Origin: Absidia repens
Taxonomy: Eukaryota > Mucoromycota > Mucoromycetes > Mucorales > Cunninghamellaceae
Length of the DNA stretch: 64,000 nucleotides
Assembly (NCBI GenBank): GCA_002105175.1
Contig: MCGE01000043.1
Coordinates: 62,001-126,000, forward strand
Direction: 5' to 3'
Each line of letters opens with the position of its first letter. Position 1 is the stretch's first letter. Position numbers and translations under genes: made by a program. The notes below the pieces were generated by a model. It made no database searches and was not told the origin of the DNA. It worked only from the letters and a program-made list of their open reading frames with translations. Below, in pieces: positions 33,670 through 45,310 of the stretch.

Positions 33670-34590
33670 AATGGTAAAAAAACAAAACATATTTAATGCG
33701 GATGTGAATACAGTATAAACCTTGACATCTAACACTAAGCTAAGCTAATGGCACTATTCTAAAATGAAAGCTAATCTAAGGGAGGTTGGAATCACAATTA
33801 CAAATGAAAGGGTTTCTGATATAACCAAATAAAATATATAAACCAAAACCTGATTATTGCAAATATAAAATAGAACATAAGAAAACGAATAATCCAAAAA
33901 GTGAGAAGAGAGGAGAGATGAATGTACTTACTGTTCTATTGACAACGGCTGGTTGTAGTGGGAAATAAATAATTTGAGATAGAGAAAAGAGAAAGAGAGG
34001 GGAATATATAAAAAACAGTAATTATAAGAAAAGGGCAGAAATCAAAAATAGGCGGAGATAGAAAAATACTAATATGCAATAAAAGATAGCTTCACATCAG
34101 TTTCCCCATGATGTTAGATTTGCATTTTTAAAAGTGCCTCTAATTCAAGTTCTAACACTAATCCTAGATCACCAGTACCCCAATGAGCCTTGCCATCTAT
34201 TATTCAGACTTTCATGAAAAAAAGAAAAAAGGGAAAGAGGAAAAAAACAAAGGAAATATATATATATATAGAAAATCATGTGCACTGAGCCTGAATAACT
34301 CTTGTTTTACAGTTTCCACGATGCCTGTTAAAGTGCGATATATTCAAAACAAAAAAAAAAAAAAAGGTAAAATGCGATATGGTGTACCCGTTTACTTAAC
34401 ACAAAATAATATCAAATCGACGGACGCTGTGCACGCTAGTTGGGCCTCAGGGAACGGTCCACCATTGTGCGACATGGTGGAGTCTTTGATCCCATCCTAT
34501 CAAAACCCACAGGCAATAAAAAAAACTCTGACACCTATACAGTAAATCGATATATTTTCAAAAACTCCAGCGATGCGCCTGAGCGTTATT
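33670..34590 (-). repeat. Dispersed repeat subfamily A, diverged copy with insertion
   Basis: Right part 34100-34590 aligns with 770-1320 (GATGTTAGATTTGCATTTTT, CTAATTCAAGTTCTAACACT, CCAGTACCCCAATGAGCCTT, then the CTCCAGCGATGCGCC end). The left part is strongly diverged. The alignment is interrupted at the core by the insertion at 33817-34099. Confidence 0.65.
33817..34099. mobile_element. 283-base insertion with TGAT...ATCA ends inside the repeat core
   Basis: Begins TGATATAACC, ends TTCACATCA and is flanked by GTTTC at 33812-33816 and 34100-34104. Uninterrupted copies read straight through GTTTCCCC here. A related but longer insertion occupies the same position at 37006-37628. Both share AAACCTGATT, a purine-rich tract and, on the minus strand, a GTAAGTA donor-like site. 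TG...CA ends with a 5-base duplication fit a solo LTR; short inverted TGATGTG ends also allow a DNA element. Confidence 0.55.
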
Positions 34591-34711
34591 AATATTTATT
34601 CAAAATGTGACAGAATTTATTATAAAATATAATACAGGTAAAATCAAATTCAGGCATCTTATTAACGTGAAGACGCTCCTGTAGATTAACCTTGCTAGAA
34701 AAAGGTGAGTA

Positions 34712-35058
34712 CTAATCGCTATCTGCAGAATTGTGTTCGACATCTGACTTTTGTGCAGAGTCTGACGAACGCTTAGCATTGTAATAAGTACTGTAATAGA
34801 AATAGCCTTCAGCAGTACCCAAAACAGCCAATACTAAAGAAAAAACAACATCCCGGTCAATCATCTTGTTCGTTTCATTTCTTTTCTTGGTAACTTACCA
34901 GTGTATAAGAAGCGTTTTTCAATTTTTCTACCAAGAATTACTGTAGTCATATTGCGCTTGGGAAGATTTTGGTGAGTAGCAAGACGAATAGCGGCAGGAA
35001 AAGCAGCACGGGCACCAATAGAGGAAGCAAGGTGTGTAGAAACTAAATTGAAAGGCAT
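34712..35058 (-). CDS. Small putative mitochondrial single-pass membrane protein
   Basis: Two exons, 34899-35058 and 34712-34833, with a 65-base GT...AG intron; 93 residues. Residues 1-37 are basic, rich in Ala/Ser and free of acidic residues (MPFNLVSTHLASSIGARAAF, then NLPKRN), like a mitochondrial presequence. KIEKRFLYTVLAVLGTAEGY starts a single hydrophobic helix (50-67), followed by YYSTYYNAKRSS and an acidic tail ending NSADSD. I do not recognise the family. Topology suggests an inner-membrane protein with a hydrophilic C-terminus. Confidence 0.65.
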
Positions 35059-35486
35059 GGTGTAATTGTTAAATCAAGTCGAGAAGAATATAGCGGGTGT
35101 GAATAAAACTAGTCTACTAGTTATTATTTTTTACATATTTATACCTTGGCAAACTAACGGAAGACGGGGGGAGGGAATCCTTCCAGGGTAAGCAATGGTA
35201 CCAACGAATTCTAAGTATGATACATAGGATGGTTTCTTTGTACCACCCGGTTTAATTTCGGAATCACTGGATACTGTATTTAACATTTGATTGGTCAACT
35301 AGTTTCCGTTTCGGTCCTGCGTAGTATTTGTCACACCTTCAGGTAAACTGTGGTTATTCATGGTATGGGAAATACAGTGCATTGTATGTACTGTAAATGT
35401 CTTCTGTACATTGCATTTTGGAGGATAGTCTCCAGGGATTCCAGTAGAAATGCTCAGTAATTCATCTAACTAGGTATTTTTTATAT
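35059..35486. other. Spacer without a gene
   Basis: 5' flank of the small mitochondrial gene and AT-rich DNA with further TACTGTA/TGTACTGTA motifs near 35370-35410. Nothing coding is seen. Confidence 0.5.
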
Positions 35487-36505
35487 TTTGAAAAGAAAAC
35501 GGACCGTAAGAAAACTCAGCTATAGTAACTTTAATTTTGCTCTTTCGGTGCTCTGCCTTTTTTTTTTTCTGACTCACCACTAACGCCCTGCCCACTATAG
35601 GAGCTGTCCATCCTTATTTTTTCAATCGCTGCCCACTCATAGTGCCAAATAGTCCATCCCATCCCATCAAAACCTTCAGAAACCCCCTGCCACCCAGTGA
35701 CTACATAATTAATAGTATTCTCAACTTTGCTCTTCAATATATCCCAGCACAACAAAATACAATGTAATAGCTGTATTTCACACAAACACATCCCTGAATT
35801 CTTTTCTACGCACAAACTTATAGAGTTGGTGGAAGAAGGCTCCATAATACCCAATCCGTTCCTTTTTCATATATATATAGACACACTTTTTTTTTCTTCT
35901 ATGCATATGTAATACACATTCGATGAAGATCATCATGTAAACGTATAACAGAGAAACTAATTATAATAAAAAGAACATATTTATTCAGACGTCGATACAA
36001 ATGAAGACAAACTTTTACTAAACTATTGAGTGCTAATCTACTGTCGTTCCCAAATCCTTCATCCAAAATGAAAGCGTTTCCCCATGATGTTTGCTTTGCG
36101 TTTTTGAAACGCCCCTAATTCAAGTTCTAAAACTAATCCTAGATCACCAGTATCCCAATGAGCCTTGCCAGCATATCATTTAGACTATCATGAAGGAAAA
36201 AAATAAAAAAGAAAGAAAAAGAGAGGGAAAAAAAATTGGGGACCAAAAAAAGTAGAAAGCCAAATGCGGAATCTGAATCATACCAGCCTTTTTTTTTCTG
36301 TCAAAAAATCAGGGAAGGGGCAATCGCCATAATTTCCATAGTGCATAATTCGTTTTATCTTCCAGTGGAAAGCCAGTTGCAAACCCTACCTAATCAAGCT
36401 CTAATCTCTCTGACGCCTTTCAAATAAGCTATTATTTCAGCACACAAAAAAAAATTTCATGGACGACCCGCTGAGCACGATGGTTGGGCTCCAAGGGGCT
36501 ACCCA
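35487..36505 (-). repeat. Dispersed repeat subfamily A, copy fused to the next
   Basis: Starts AAAGAAAACGGACCGTAAGA like 163 onward and follows the full-length copy through the core (AAATGAAAGCGTTTCCCCAT, CTAGATCACCAGTATCCCAA) to GGGCTCCAAGGGGCTACCCA. Near 36505 it jumps into the internal CATCCTTTTTT block of another copy, so two elements are joined in the same orientation without a spacer. Confidence 0.7.
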
Positions 36506-37005
36506 CCATAGAAGCAGCCCATCCTTTTTTTTTTCTCAATCGCTGCCCACCCGTAGTGCCAAATCACAGAGTCTTCCATCAAAACCCACACTTCAGAAAC
36601 ACCCCTGCCACCCAGTGGCTACATAATTAATACTATTCTCAACTTTGTTCTTCATTATACCTCACCACAATAAAATACACTGTAATAGCTGTTTTTTCAT
36701 ACAAACACATACCTGTTTTCTTTTCTACGTACAAACTTGTAGACTTGGTGGAAGAAGTCTCCATAATACAGTACCTAATCCGTTCCTTTCTTATATATAT
36801 ATATATATAGACACACTTGTTTTCTATGAATATGCAATACACATTCGATGAAGCTCATCATGTAAATGTACAATAGAGAAACTAATTATAAGAAAAAGAA
36901 CATATTTATTCAGACGTAGATACAAACGATGACAAACTATTACTAAACTAATGAGTGCTAATCTACTGTCGTTCCCAAATCGTACATCCAAAATGACAGG
37001 GTTTC

Positions 37006-37628
37006 TGATATGTGTAGACAAAGATATAATCCAATATAAACCTGATTTATTAAAAGAAAAAATTATAAATAAAAAACAGAAAATAAAGAGAGGGGAGGAT
37101 AAAAGAAATACTTACCATTTAAATATTATAACACTTACTTAAATGTCCCTGTCTTAGACCATTCAAGAACCTTATTGTCAAAAATACTGTTTTCTTCATT
37201 TAAATTTTGTAGAATAAATTCTTTTTCTGTGTAAAAATCATTATTGTCATGAAACATTATAGATCCATATGCATATGTAAAGTTTATGTTTCTTTCAATT
37301 AGATGCATACAAATTCTTCTTGTATCTTCCTTTGATCTTTTTGTTACTGCTATGTTGCCATTTTTCAACAAAAAATCTTTAAAATCTTCTTTTGTTGAAA
37401 ACATCAAAAGTAATCTTATTTATGTTAAAGGTAGAAAAAATGAATAAATAATAAAGAACAATAAAAATAAATAAAACACACACTCCCCTATAGTATCTTC
37501 AAGGGAGGAAGGAAAGAGGGTAAAGAAAGAAAGAGGGAAAAAAATAAAAATATATAGAAAAGAATAAAGTTAATAAATATCTAAATTTAACTTCGATTGA
37601 GAATACACTTTATTTCAGTAACACATCA
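37006..37628. mobile_element. 623-base insertion with TGAT...ATCA ends, same site as 33817-34099
   Basis: Begins TGATATGTGTAGAC, ends GTAACACATCA and is flanked by GTTTC at 37001-37005 and 37629-37633. The interior is very AT-rich with a purine tract (37500-37550) and one minus-strand ORF. It is longer than its sibling, which lacks the ORF. Either an LTR/DNA-element pair or one insertion later copied along with its host repeat. Confidence 0.55.
37135..37407 (-). CDS. Unknown 90-residue ORF inside the insertion
   Basis: MMFSTKEDFKDFLLKNGNIA opens the frame, then RSKEDTRRICMHLIERN and FYTEKEFILQNLNEENSIFD; it ends TGTFK. Codons are strongly AT-biased compared with the housekeeping genes. GTAAGTG overlaps the stop and a second GTAAGTA follows 23 bases later, so this could be a first exon whose continuation was lost. 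No family recognised; a faint likeness to N-terminal zinc-cluster regions of MULE/FAR1 proteins is too weak to call. Confidence 0.4.
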   Translation of the reverse strand: MMFSTKEDFKDFLLKNGNIAVTKRSKEDTRRICMHLIERNINFTYAYGSIMFHDNNDFYTEKEFILQNLNEENSIFDNKVLEWSKTGTFK

Positions 37629-38389
37629 GTTTCCTCATGATGTTTGTTTTGCGTTTTTTAAAACGCCCCTAATTCAAGCTCTAACACTAATCCTATATCA
37701 CCAGTTCCCCAATGAGCCTTGCCAGCATATCATTCAGACTATCATGAAGGAAAAAAATAAAAAAGAAAGAAAAAGAGAGGGCAAAAATGGGACCAAGAAA
37801 AATAGAAAGTAAAATGCGGAGCCTGAATCTTCCAGCTTTTTTTTTTATGTCAAAAAATCAGGGAACTGCAAATAAAAAATTAAATAAACGGGCAATCACC
37901 ATAATTACCATAGCGCATAATTCGTTTTATCTTCCAGTGGAAAGGCAGTTGCAACCACTACGTAGTCAAACTCTAATTTCTCCGATGCATTTCATTTCAA
38001 GTAAGCTATTATTTCAGCACACAAAAAACCCATTGACGACACGCTGAGCACGACGGTTGGGCCCCAAGGGACTGCCCATCAAAGTGCGAAATGGCGGCGG
38101 CTTTAATCCTATCCCATCAAACCCACACTTTAATAAAAAAAAAAAGCTGTGACTCCCAATAAATCGAAAGATTTCCAAAAGCTCCAGCGGAGCGCCAGAG
38201 CGTTTATTTTGTGCAAAAGAAAGAATAGGATGAAGATTAAATACCTTCATTATTTTGCTCCTTCGTGCACCAATTAAAAAAGAAAAAGGGAACTGTTACT
38301 TTTAAATTTGAGACTAAGGTACTATAAAATGGGAGTACCTCCAAATTCTGATGAACTTTCGAGATACTCTAAATATCGTTACTCTCTGG

Positions 38390-38720
38390 CTGCCCTTCTT
38401 TTTTTTTTCCGGCCAATCTCTTACACCATCAAAGCCAAAGCCAACCGTATCAACGGTACCACTTTTATCATCACCATTACCATAAACAGTGTCCGCTGCG
38501 CCAACATCACCCTTTCCCACCTGTGCCGTCTGCCATATTGACATCACTGGCGCCAATATCACCTGCGACATCTTCATCATCTCCTATCCTGCCCTCATCA
38601 GCCGTAGCACTACCTCGTTCATCATCAGCCGAAGATAAAAAGTCGTTGAAGATCAGACTTATAGTGACAAAACCAAAGAGAAAAAAGAACAGAAAAACAA
38701 TTAAAACCCTTTTATTAAAA
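38390..38720 (-). pseudogene. Frameshifted acidic Gly/Asp-rich coding remnant
   Basis: The minus strand reads FNDFLSSADDERGSATADEG, then DVAGDIGASDVNMADGTGG, and after a one-base shift near 38515 continues in like style DVGAADTVYGNGDDKSGTVD. Composition is continuous across the shift, suggesting one former coding stretch. It ends in an A/T run at 38401. No family recognised. Confidence 0.35.
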
Positions 38721-38877
38721 AATCTAATTCAAAAGGATATTAACTTCGTAATATGCCTTAACAGAAACTTAAAAATACTGTTTATTTAACATCAATTTTT
38801 CAATTTGGGATATCGATTTTACATTCGATTTTTGCTTTTTACAAAAGTTAAACAGGGTATAAAAGGGAGGAGGAGGT

Positions 38878-40652
38878 CTATTTTAACAAGTGAATTATGT
38901 TAAACGTTAAGCAAATTACCATCACCATAAAGCCATATACAGCCAACATCAAGGCAGTGATTTTCTTGCCTTCCCAAGGTTCATTTTCATGAATTTTGAA
39001 ATAAAACAGCCCAGGAAGGATAAATGAGATAGTAGTTGAGCCTGTAGACCCTACAAAGGCGAGCACCTTTTTTTTAAAAATAAATGCAAAAAAAAAAAAG
39101 AGAAACACGTGTTAAGATACATATAAAAATCACAATATTATTTCATACCAAATCCAATTTAGAAACAGTGATCGCCACCAGGTAGCTTGCTATTAAGATT
39201 GTTGTGGTCATTGCAAAGTATTTAAATGGAGAGGGAAGAGGAGGAACTTTTAAGCCACTAGCTTGAGGACTTTTCCATGCCAACACTTTATCAAGAGAAG
39301 CACGACACGGATGGGCTTGCAACGGGTAGCTAAAAACAACCAAAATCACAATTGCCAACCGTCCACCAGCCACAAATATACTTTGATGATCTACATTATA
39401 CAAAAAAGTTAACGCCACACAGTCATACATAAACTTTATTATTATTATTGACTTACACTCAGAGATCACATTTCCACTCACATCCTTTCCAAAACTAAGG
39501 TAACCGAGAATAGCAATGACTTCATAAATAAACATGGATGGACCAATAGAAATACCAATAGTTTTGTTTACGACACGCTGACTATTGTCCTGAAGTTCAT
39601 TGTAAACTGAAAATATCTATGACATGAACAAAAAGAACCATTGAGTTATGACGCATTTTTGCCACAAGAATTAACTCACATTTTGATGACAAGTAAATGC
39701 AAAAACAAAGACAGGTAGATGACTGAAGAATTTCGTAGAAAACGATATCAGCTCTACACTGCCTTCAGGAGGTGGCACAAAGTCAACAGCAAAATAATGC
39801 TCAATTACAATAGCGCATAAATAAATCACGGCGATCAAAGCTACTACACTAGTGTATTTTAGCGAATCCAATTTACGTAAAAAACTAAGTGGTAAGACTG
39901 CAGTGATCATAAATAATGTGATCCAGAATCGTCGATCCATCAATATCGTTATTGTATTGGCTCCTTGGAAAAAAGATAGGACCACCTGGTGCATACCCCC
40001 CCAAAAAAAAGTAAATAAAAGTATAACCATTTTGAGTCAAGTGAAAGGTGGATTACCTGAGGCATGAGATCACCAATTATAATTAGATAACTGATGGCGA
40101 CCCCAAAACATTTGATTGCAATGGCCAAATCAAATATTACAGCCATCTTGGGCCAAGTCAATTTGGAAATGGCAAAAAATGAGGCATTCCGGCCATCCGT
40201 ATGGCGAGCGCAGCACGATAAAAAGTAAAGCCCAGCTCCTGATGCCATGGCCGAAAATAAAATGACAAAAATTCCTGGCAATAACCCTACAGAGGCCATG
40301 GCTGAGGGCTAATTAAATAAAATTATTAGAGACTCAAAGTCAGGTTCAAAAACTCCTATTATATATTCTACTTCTTTACCATGGCCAGCATACCGGTACC
40401 AAGAATAGTGTTTGCGAGATTAATAGCACAGCTAAATGGAGTGGCTGTTGGTATTAAGTGACCGACTTGACTATTATCTTCAATATCTTCCTGATATAAA
40501 GAGAAAACCCCAGAAGATCGGGAGAGGAGAGGTCGATGATCATCTTGCCAGCTGGTAGCAGCTGTCGACGACGAGGAGGAGGCTATTGTCGATGATATAA
40601 TAGAAGGTTCATCCAGACTCTCTACTGGGGTATACGCTGCAGCTTGAGTCAT
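38878..40652 (-). CDS. AVT-type vacuolar amino acid transporter (AAAP/SLC38-like)
   Basis: Six exons: 40380-40652, 40057-40308, 39680-39985, 39457-39616, 39149-39390 and 38878-39066; 473 residues. The N-terminal 60 residues are Ser-rich and hydrophilic. The amino acid/auxin permease core begins AINLANTILGTGMLAMPSAM, the hallmark first helix, and has about 11 membrane segments (for example GIFVILFSAMASGAGLYFL, FWITLFMITAVLPLSFL, LPVFVFAFTCHQN, YEVIAILGYLSFG, FISF-type last helices). AVT proteins exchange H+ for neutral or basic amino acids at the vacuolar membrane. The conserved CHQN precedes the fourth exon. Direction of transport cannot be read. I took the Met at 40652; the upstream frame is a T-rich leader. 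Confidence 0.92.
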
Positions 40653-41220
40653 TTTTTTTTTACTTCGAGACAGTGTTGGAGAAAACGAAAATAGAAAACG
40701 GCAACCGTAAACAAGGAATATGAGGAAAAAAAAACAGGAGGGAGAATCCAGCTGAGAATAGACCTTTATCATTGGATGAATTTCTCTTTCTCGTCACACT
40801 CCACGAGAATGAGCGATCTACTTGTATTTCCCTGGTAAAATCTCATTTTTAAAAATGGATTGTTTCTCATCGCAAATATCGAAACATAAGTACCTCACTT
40901 CGGGTACCTAAATTATCTTTACATTCTATAGAAGGCAATGATATGTTCAGCAAAAGTCATTATTTTAAGAATTTGGTCATATTGATGACAACCAACGTTC
41001 ATACTCCGCAGCTGGTGTACGAATCAAACCATTTGGCATGGAATAAAAGCAATTGGGGGAGTGAGGATTAGGCTGAGATGAAGACAAAAATTGGCCTATC
41101 ATACTGTTTGTTTGTGACTTTAGGATTGTATTTTTTTTTTCGTAGTGTTTTTCAAAGGGAGAAGTGTGTACACAAGTCTTCTGTTTTTCCCATTTCCGTT
41201 CTTTATTACTATTAGAAAAT
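40653..41220. other. Divergent intergenic region, transporter / NOT2
   Basis: 568 bases between the two start codons, presumably holding both promoters. I see no strong TATA element and no coding frame. Confidence 0.45.
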
Positions 41221-42774
41221 ATGTTTCGTCCTAATCCAGGTGTTGATTTGAATGACTTTCCAGTACTTGGAACCCCACCTTCATCATCTAGCCGTGCCGC
41301 TATGACACCCACCATGTCACCATCATCTAGTATGCTACCTAATAGTAATGGCATCAGCAACAACAACAATAACAACAACAACAACAACAACAGCCGTATC
41401 AGTTACGCTTCTACTGCAGGTACGCAATACCTTTTTTTTTTTAAAAAAAAATACCTTCTTCCAGTGGTAGAATATCTCCATTCAAGCGATCATTAACCAT
41501 TCACAAGATAATTTTATAGGAGGTCCATTTGGTAATGGCGGACCATTTACTCACCAACAGCAACAACAACAACAACAACAACAACAAAACGGGGTGTATT
41601 CACAGGATGGATTACCATCAACAGCAGCGCGACCTAATGCTGCTGTTGCCGCTGCGGGCGGATCTCTAGTGGGTCAACGTACATTTTCCATGGACGATTT
41701 CCCAGCATTGCGAAGTAATGATGGCGGATATATGAAACCACGACAAGAATCTTGGGGAGGTGATTTTGGAGGTGATTCAAGTAGTCTTGGCTCATCCATC
41801 CCACCCATCAATGGTAAGAAACTTTTTCATTCTCTTCCTCACGTCTATGTTTCCGTGATAACAGTGACCTTACACGATATATAAAACCAATAGGATCAGC
41901 CAAACATATTGGAACAAAGAATGATGCACTAGTATCATCACAGTGGGCGCAAGGTCGGAACAATGTAGCACAATTATCATCAAGAAATGGACGAGAGAGT
42001 GACCATGATGGCAGTGCCACTGCGACTTCAACTTTACTGAACAATACGGCGGCTAGTCCGCCAAAAGAAACGGATCCATATGGACTTTTGGGTTTATTAG
42101 GTGTGATTCGAATGACAGATCCTGATCGAAGCATGCTTGCTCTTGGAAGTGATTTGACTACCCTAGGGTTGGATTTAAATACTGCAGAGTAAGTGTGTTT
42201 TGTTTAAAAAAAAAAGCCCTGCGGATCAATCCTTCGTTCGATGTTTATATTCAACCTTATTATTTAGTTCAATTTACTCGACGTTTATCTCTCCGTGGTC
42301 GGATACGCAAACCCCGCAAGGACTACATGTAGAACCTGGATACTATTTACCTTCCTGTTATCGAAATGTACAAGCCTCGCCTACAGCTCATCAACGTATG
42401 CGTACTTTTTCCGATGAAATTTTGTTTTATGTGTTTTATTGTATGCCCAAAGATATTTCTCAAGAAGCAGCAGCACAAGAGTTGTAAGTCATTTAGAAAA
42501 GACAATTTAAAGCTGATTGAGACTAACAATTTGTGTTTAATATAGATATTCCCGGAACTGGCGATATCATAAGGAGTTGGGATTATGGTTAACGAAGGAA
42601 TCTGATGAAAATGGGCGACCTGTACAAGTATTTCGACGTACATCGGCCAATGCTGTAGATCGAGGTGTTTATGTATTTTTTGATCCTACCACTTGGCAAA
42701 AAGTAAAACGTGAATGGACTTTATCTTGGGATAGTATTGAAGATAGACATCAACATCAACAGCAACAACAACAA

Positions 42775-42806
<32 letters not shown>

Positions 42807-42945
42807 ACAACAGCAACAGCAACAGCAACAAGGACCACCATCTTCTGTTCCTAATGCCGCTTCTTCATCACAGACCGGACTTTCCAATCCTCCGCTTCCC
42901 CCACCTCCGGGATCTGCAATGTCCAATCATGGTGTCATGATATGA
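41221..42945 (+). CDS. NOT2: CCR4-NOT complex subunit NOT2 (CDC36/CNOT2)
   Basis: Five exons: 41221-41419, 41520-41813, 41894-42188, 42268-42483 and 42546-42945; 467 residues. The N-terminal half is low-complexity with poly-Asn and poly-Gln and two DFP motifs (LNDFPVLG, MDDFPALR). Residues 224-405 form the NOT box: DPYGLLGLLGVIRMTDPDRS, LALGSDLTTLGLDLN, YSTFISPWSD, DEILFYVFYCMP, YSRNWRYHKELGLWLT, YVFFDPTTW. A further poly-Gln run of about 30 follows, then a Pro-rich tail. NOT2 joins NOT1 and NOT3/5 in the CCR4-NOT complex, which deadenylates mRNA and tunes transcription. Intron positions are supported by uninterrupted family alignment. Confidence 0.94.
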
Positions 42946-43267
42946 TCATCTCTAGGATATTTAATTCAATATTGCTTGTGATTGCCTTTTTTCTTACACC
43001 AAATAAAGATCCCCCTTATTTTTTTTTTATATCTACTGTATTGCTTTCAATTTACTGTTGTATGATAGTTTTTTTTTTCTATGTATAAAAGTGCTGGATC
43101 ATAAGAAATCATATTTTGCTTACCCTTCTAATGTGGCTATTTTCTGCTTTAAGGGTCCGAATATAACTTTTTTCTTGTGCCACATTCGAGGCGATAGGAC
43201 TTCAAAATAAAAAGAAAAAATAAAACCCTTTAATGTATGTTCTGGTAAAACTTCGCTAATTTTACTC

Positions 43268-44378
43268 ATGGGTTCACTAATGGATGTTGATGGTCCTGAG
43301 TTTATTCTAGAGGTCAACGAAGCCATAGCAGCGGTTCGCTTGAGAAAAACAGGACAAGCGTGCGAAAGCTTTTCACAGCAGTCCTCGGTTGCAAGTAAGA
43401 TCAACAAACAAGTCAATAACACTATAGAGTTTTTTTTTTTATTAATTTACAATACTTTCGCTATCGAAAGAAAAGCTTATTTTCAGCAAGTGGCAGTCAT
43501 CGATACCAACTTTTTGATCTCAAATCTAGATTACTTGAAGCAATTGTTGGATCTAGCAGAACAGGAACGCGATTCTCTATTGATTGTCATACCCTGGACA
43601 GTGATTTTGGAACTAGATGGACTAAAAGGTTCCATACGACGGCAACAATCTAGTGATGTTGATAAACTTGGTGATAGGGCGAGAAAGGCAATGCGGTTTC
43701 TGGAAACTACTTTACAAAGAAAATCACCGGCGCTTCGTGGACAACGGAACGACGAAGTATACGACCGTGAAACAAGCCAAAAGGTAACCGCGTCAATTTT
43801 ATGTAGCATTGCACTGAATTAATTTCAACCATTATGCTGAATTATTATGATCACAAGGTAATGGGTGATGATCGTATCTTGGACTGCTGTATGTACTTTA
43901 GATATCACTTGGAAAAGCCAGTGCTATTACTATCCAATGATCGGAACCTCTCCATAAAAGCGATGATTCACCATATCGATGCTTTGTCTGCTGAATCCAA
44001 ATCAAAAATGTCGGAGTTGCTTGCCTTGGTGGCGAAAGGACACAGGGTAAATAAATTATAAAATTGCATGTTTGACCAAAAAACTCACTAATGAACTTAC
44101 AGGGAATGCAGGTCGACCCTTCATTCATGAGGAACTCTAATGATATTATTGATGAAGACGAAGATATGATGGACATTGAAGATGGCGAAGATAGTTCCAG
44201 TACAAGCAACCCTAGGATTATCCCAAATGAAGTTGCACCCTCTTCCGGGACCAGTCGTTCTCGATATGCATGTATAACGCCTGATGAACGCCCAAAAGCA
44301 GTAATACCAGAACGCTCCCATTGGCATAACGAATATTACCGTCAAGGTATGGACTTGAGAAAAAAGTCCACGGAGTAG
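43268..44378 (+). CDS. SWT1: SWT1-like PIN-domain endoribonuclease
   Basis: Exons 43268-43394, 43476-43783, 43858-44046 and 44103-44378; about 299 residues. The PIN fold starts QQVAVIDTNFLISNLDYLKQ (Asp52). It has IVIPWTVILELDGLK (the conserved Glu), DDRILDCCMYFRY and VLLLSNDRNLSIKA (acidic residues of the four-acid metal site). After the domain come DEDEDMMDIEDGEDSS and a short C-terminus. Yeast Swt1 degrades faulty mRNPs near the nuclear pore. Human SWT1 is larger, so this is a compact form like the yeast one. The first intron is the least certain: GTAAGA with an AAAAG acceptor keeps the frame, but an unspliced reading is also open. Confidence 0.85.
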
Positions 44379-44507
44379 CCTTTCCTATTTACATATATTA
44401 GTCTATACGAAATTCCTGCACCATTTGCTTTTTTTATATTGCTTCTTTGTACAAAACATTCCCTGCAAAATAAATATACATTTATGTAGTTGTACCGTTC
44501 AAATACC

Positions 44508-44565
44508 TTTTTATTTATTGAAAAATCGGATGTGGACAAGGTCCGCTATGTCCCAAAATAAGAAA
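44508..44565 (-). mobile_element. Isolated 3' UTR fragment of the non-LTR retrotransposon
   Basis: The minus strand reads AGCGGACCTTGTCCACATCC, then GATTTTTCAATAAATA, matching the 3' ends of the two better-preserved copies nearby with some changes. No coding part remains. Confidence 0.6.
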
Positions 44566-44586
44566 TACTAAAAAACTATAGAACCT

Positions 44587-45310
44587 TTTTTTTTTGTATG
44601 AAATGACTGTTTTATTGAAAATCCGGGTGTGGACAAGGTCCGCTACAACCCTAAATTAGGACACTTTTTTTTTTTTTTTTTTTATGTATAATTTGAACTG
44701 TTATTTGGTAGACATATTCAATATTGAATCCGCGATATTGTATTTTCTATATGATGCTGGGTAGGTACTATTCTAGGGGCTGATTCGGCTTGTATGGAAG
44801 TTTGTCACCCTTCCATTTCGTGAGCATTAACCGGTTGAGGGCATGCGTGGTATTCCATGGGATATCTTCTATGATGCACCACCAATGGTGTTGCCATATG
44901 GTTAGTAAGATCTCTCCCATATTAACCAGTTGCGAGCTGTCGGCCGATTTGCCAAATGTCAAAATATCCCATATGTCATCTATGTTGAGGTCCAGGTGAA
45001 ACATATAGTTGCTGGCTAACCACAGAGAGCGTTTTCTTGGGCAGGATAGGATCAGGTGGTGGGCATCTTCAATATATTGGCAGCACAGTTTGCAAAATCC
45101 AGGGTTTTCTTGTTCTCGATTAACATGTCGAAGATTTTCTTGTGTAGACAGCTTGTTGACGAGTAATCGCCACCAAACTGTTCTAGCTCCATGTGGTATC
45201 CCGAGTCGCCAGAAGAGTCGCCATTTTTTCCTGTCCATTGTTGTAGCTGGGGGAGGAGCTTTAGGTGGTCGTGGGGAGGGGAGACTGTATCCGGTTGCTG
45301 TTTGTTAAAT
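44587..45310 (-). mobile_element. Non-LTR retrotransposon 3' end, copy 1 (zf-RVT domain)
   Basis: A 156-codon frame (44768-45238) ends the ORF: WRLFWRLGIPHGARTVWWRL, then CKLCCQYIEDAHHLILSC, the CCHC zinc-binding domain found after LINE reverse transcriptases (zf-RVT), then the stop. The 3' UTR contains an A-run (poly-T at about 44668-44688), GGACCTTGTCCACACCCGGA, CAATAAAACAG and an A-tail seen as T-run 44587-44596. 5'-truncated; reverse transcriptase itself is missing. Confidence 0.8.

Larger units (their letters stand above)
36506..38205 (-). repeat. Dispersed repeat subfamily A, copy with 623-base insertion
   Basis: Begins inside the element (TTTTTCTCAATCGCTGCCCA), continues to the core at about 37000, is interrupted by the insertion at 37006-37628, then resumes (GTTTCCTCATGATGTTTGTT) and ends AGCTCCAGCGGAGCGCCAGA at 38175-38201, the same right end as the copy at 150-1328. 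Confidence 0.7.
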
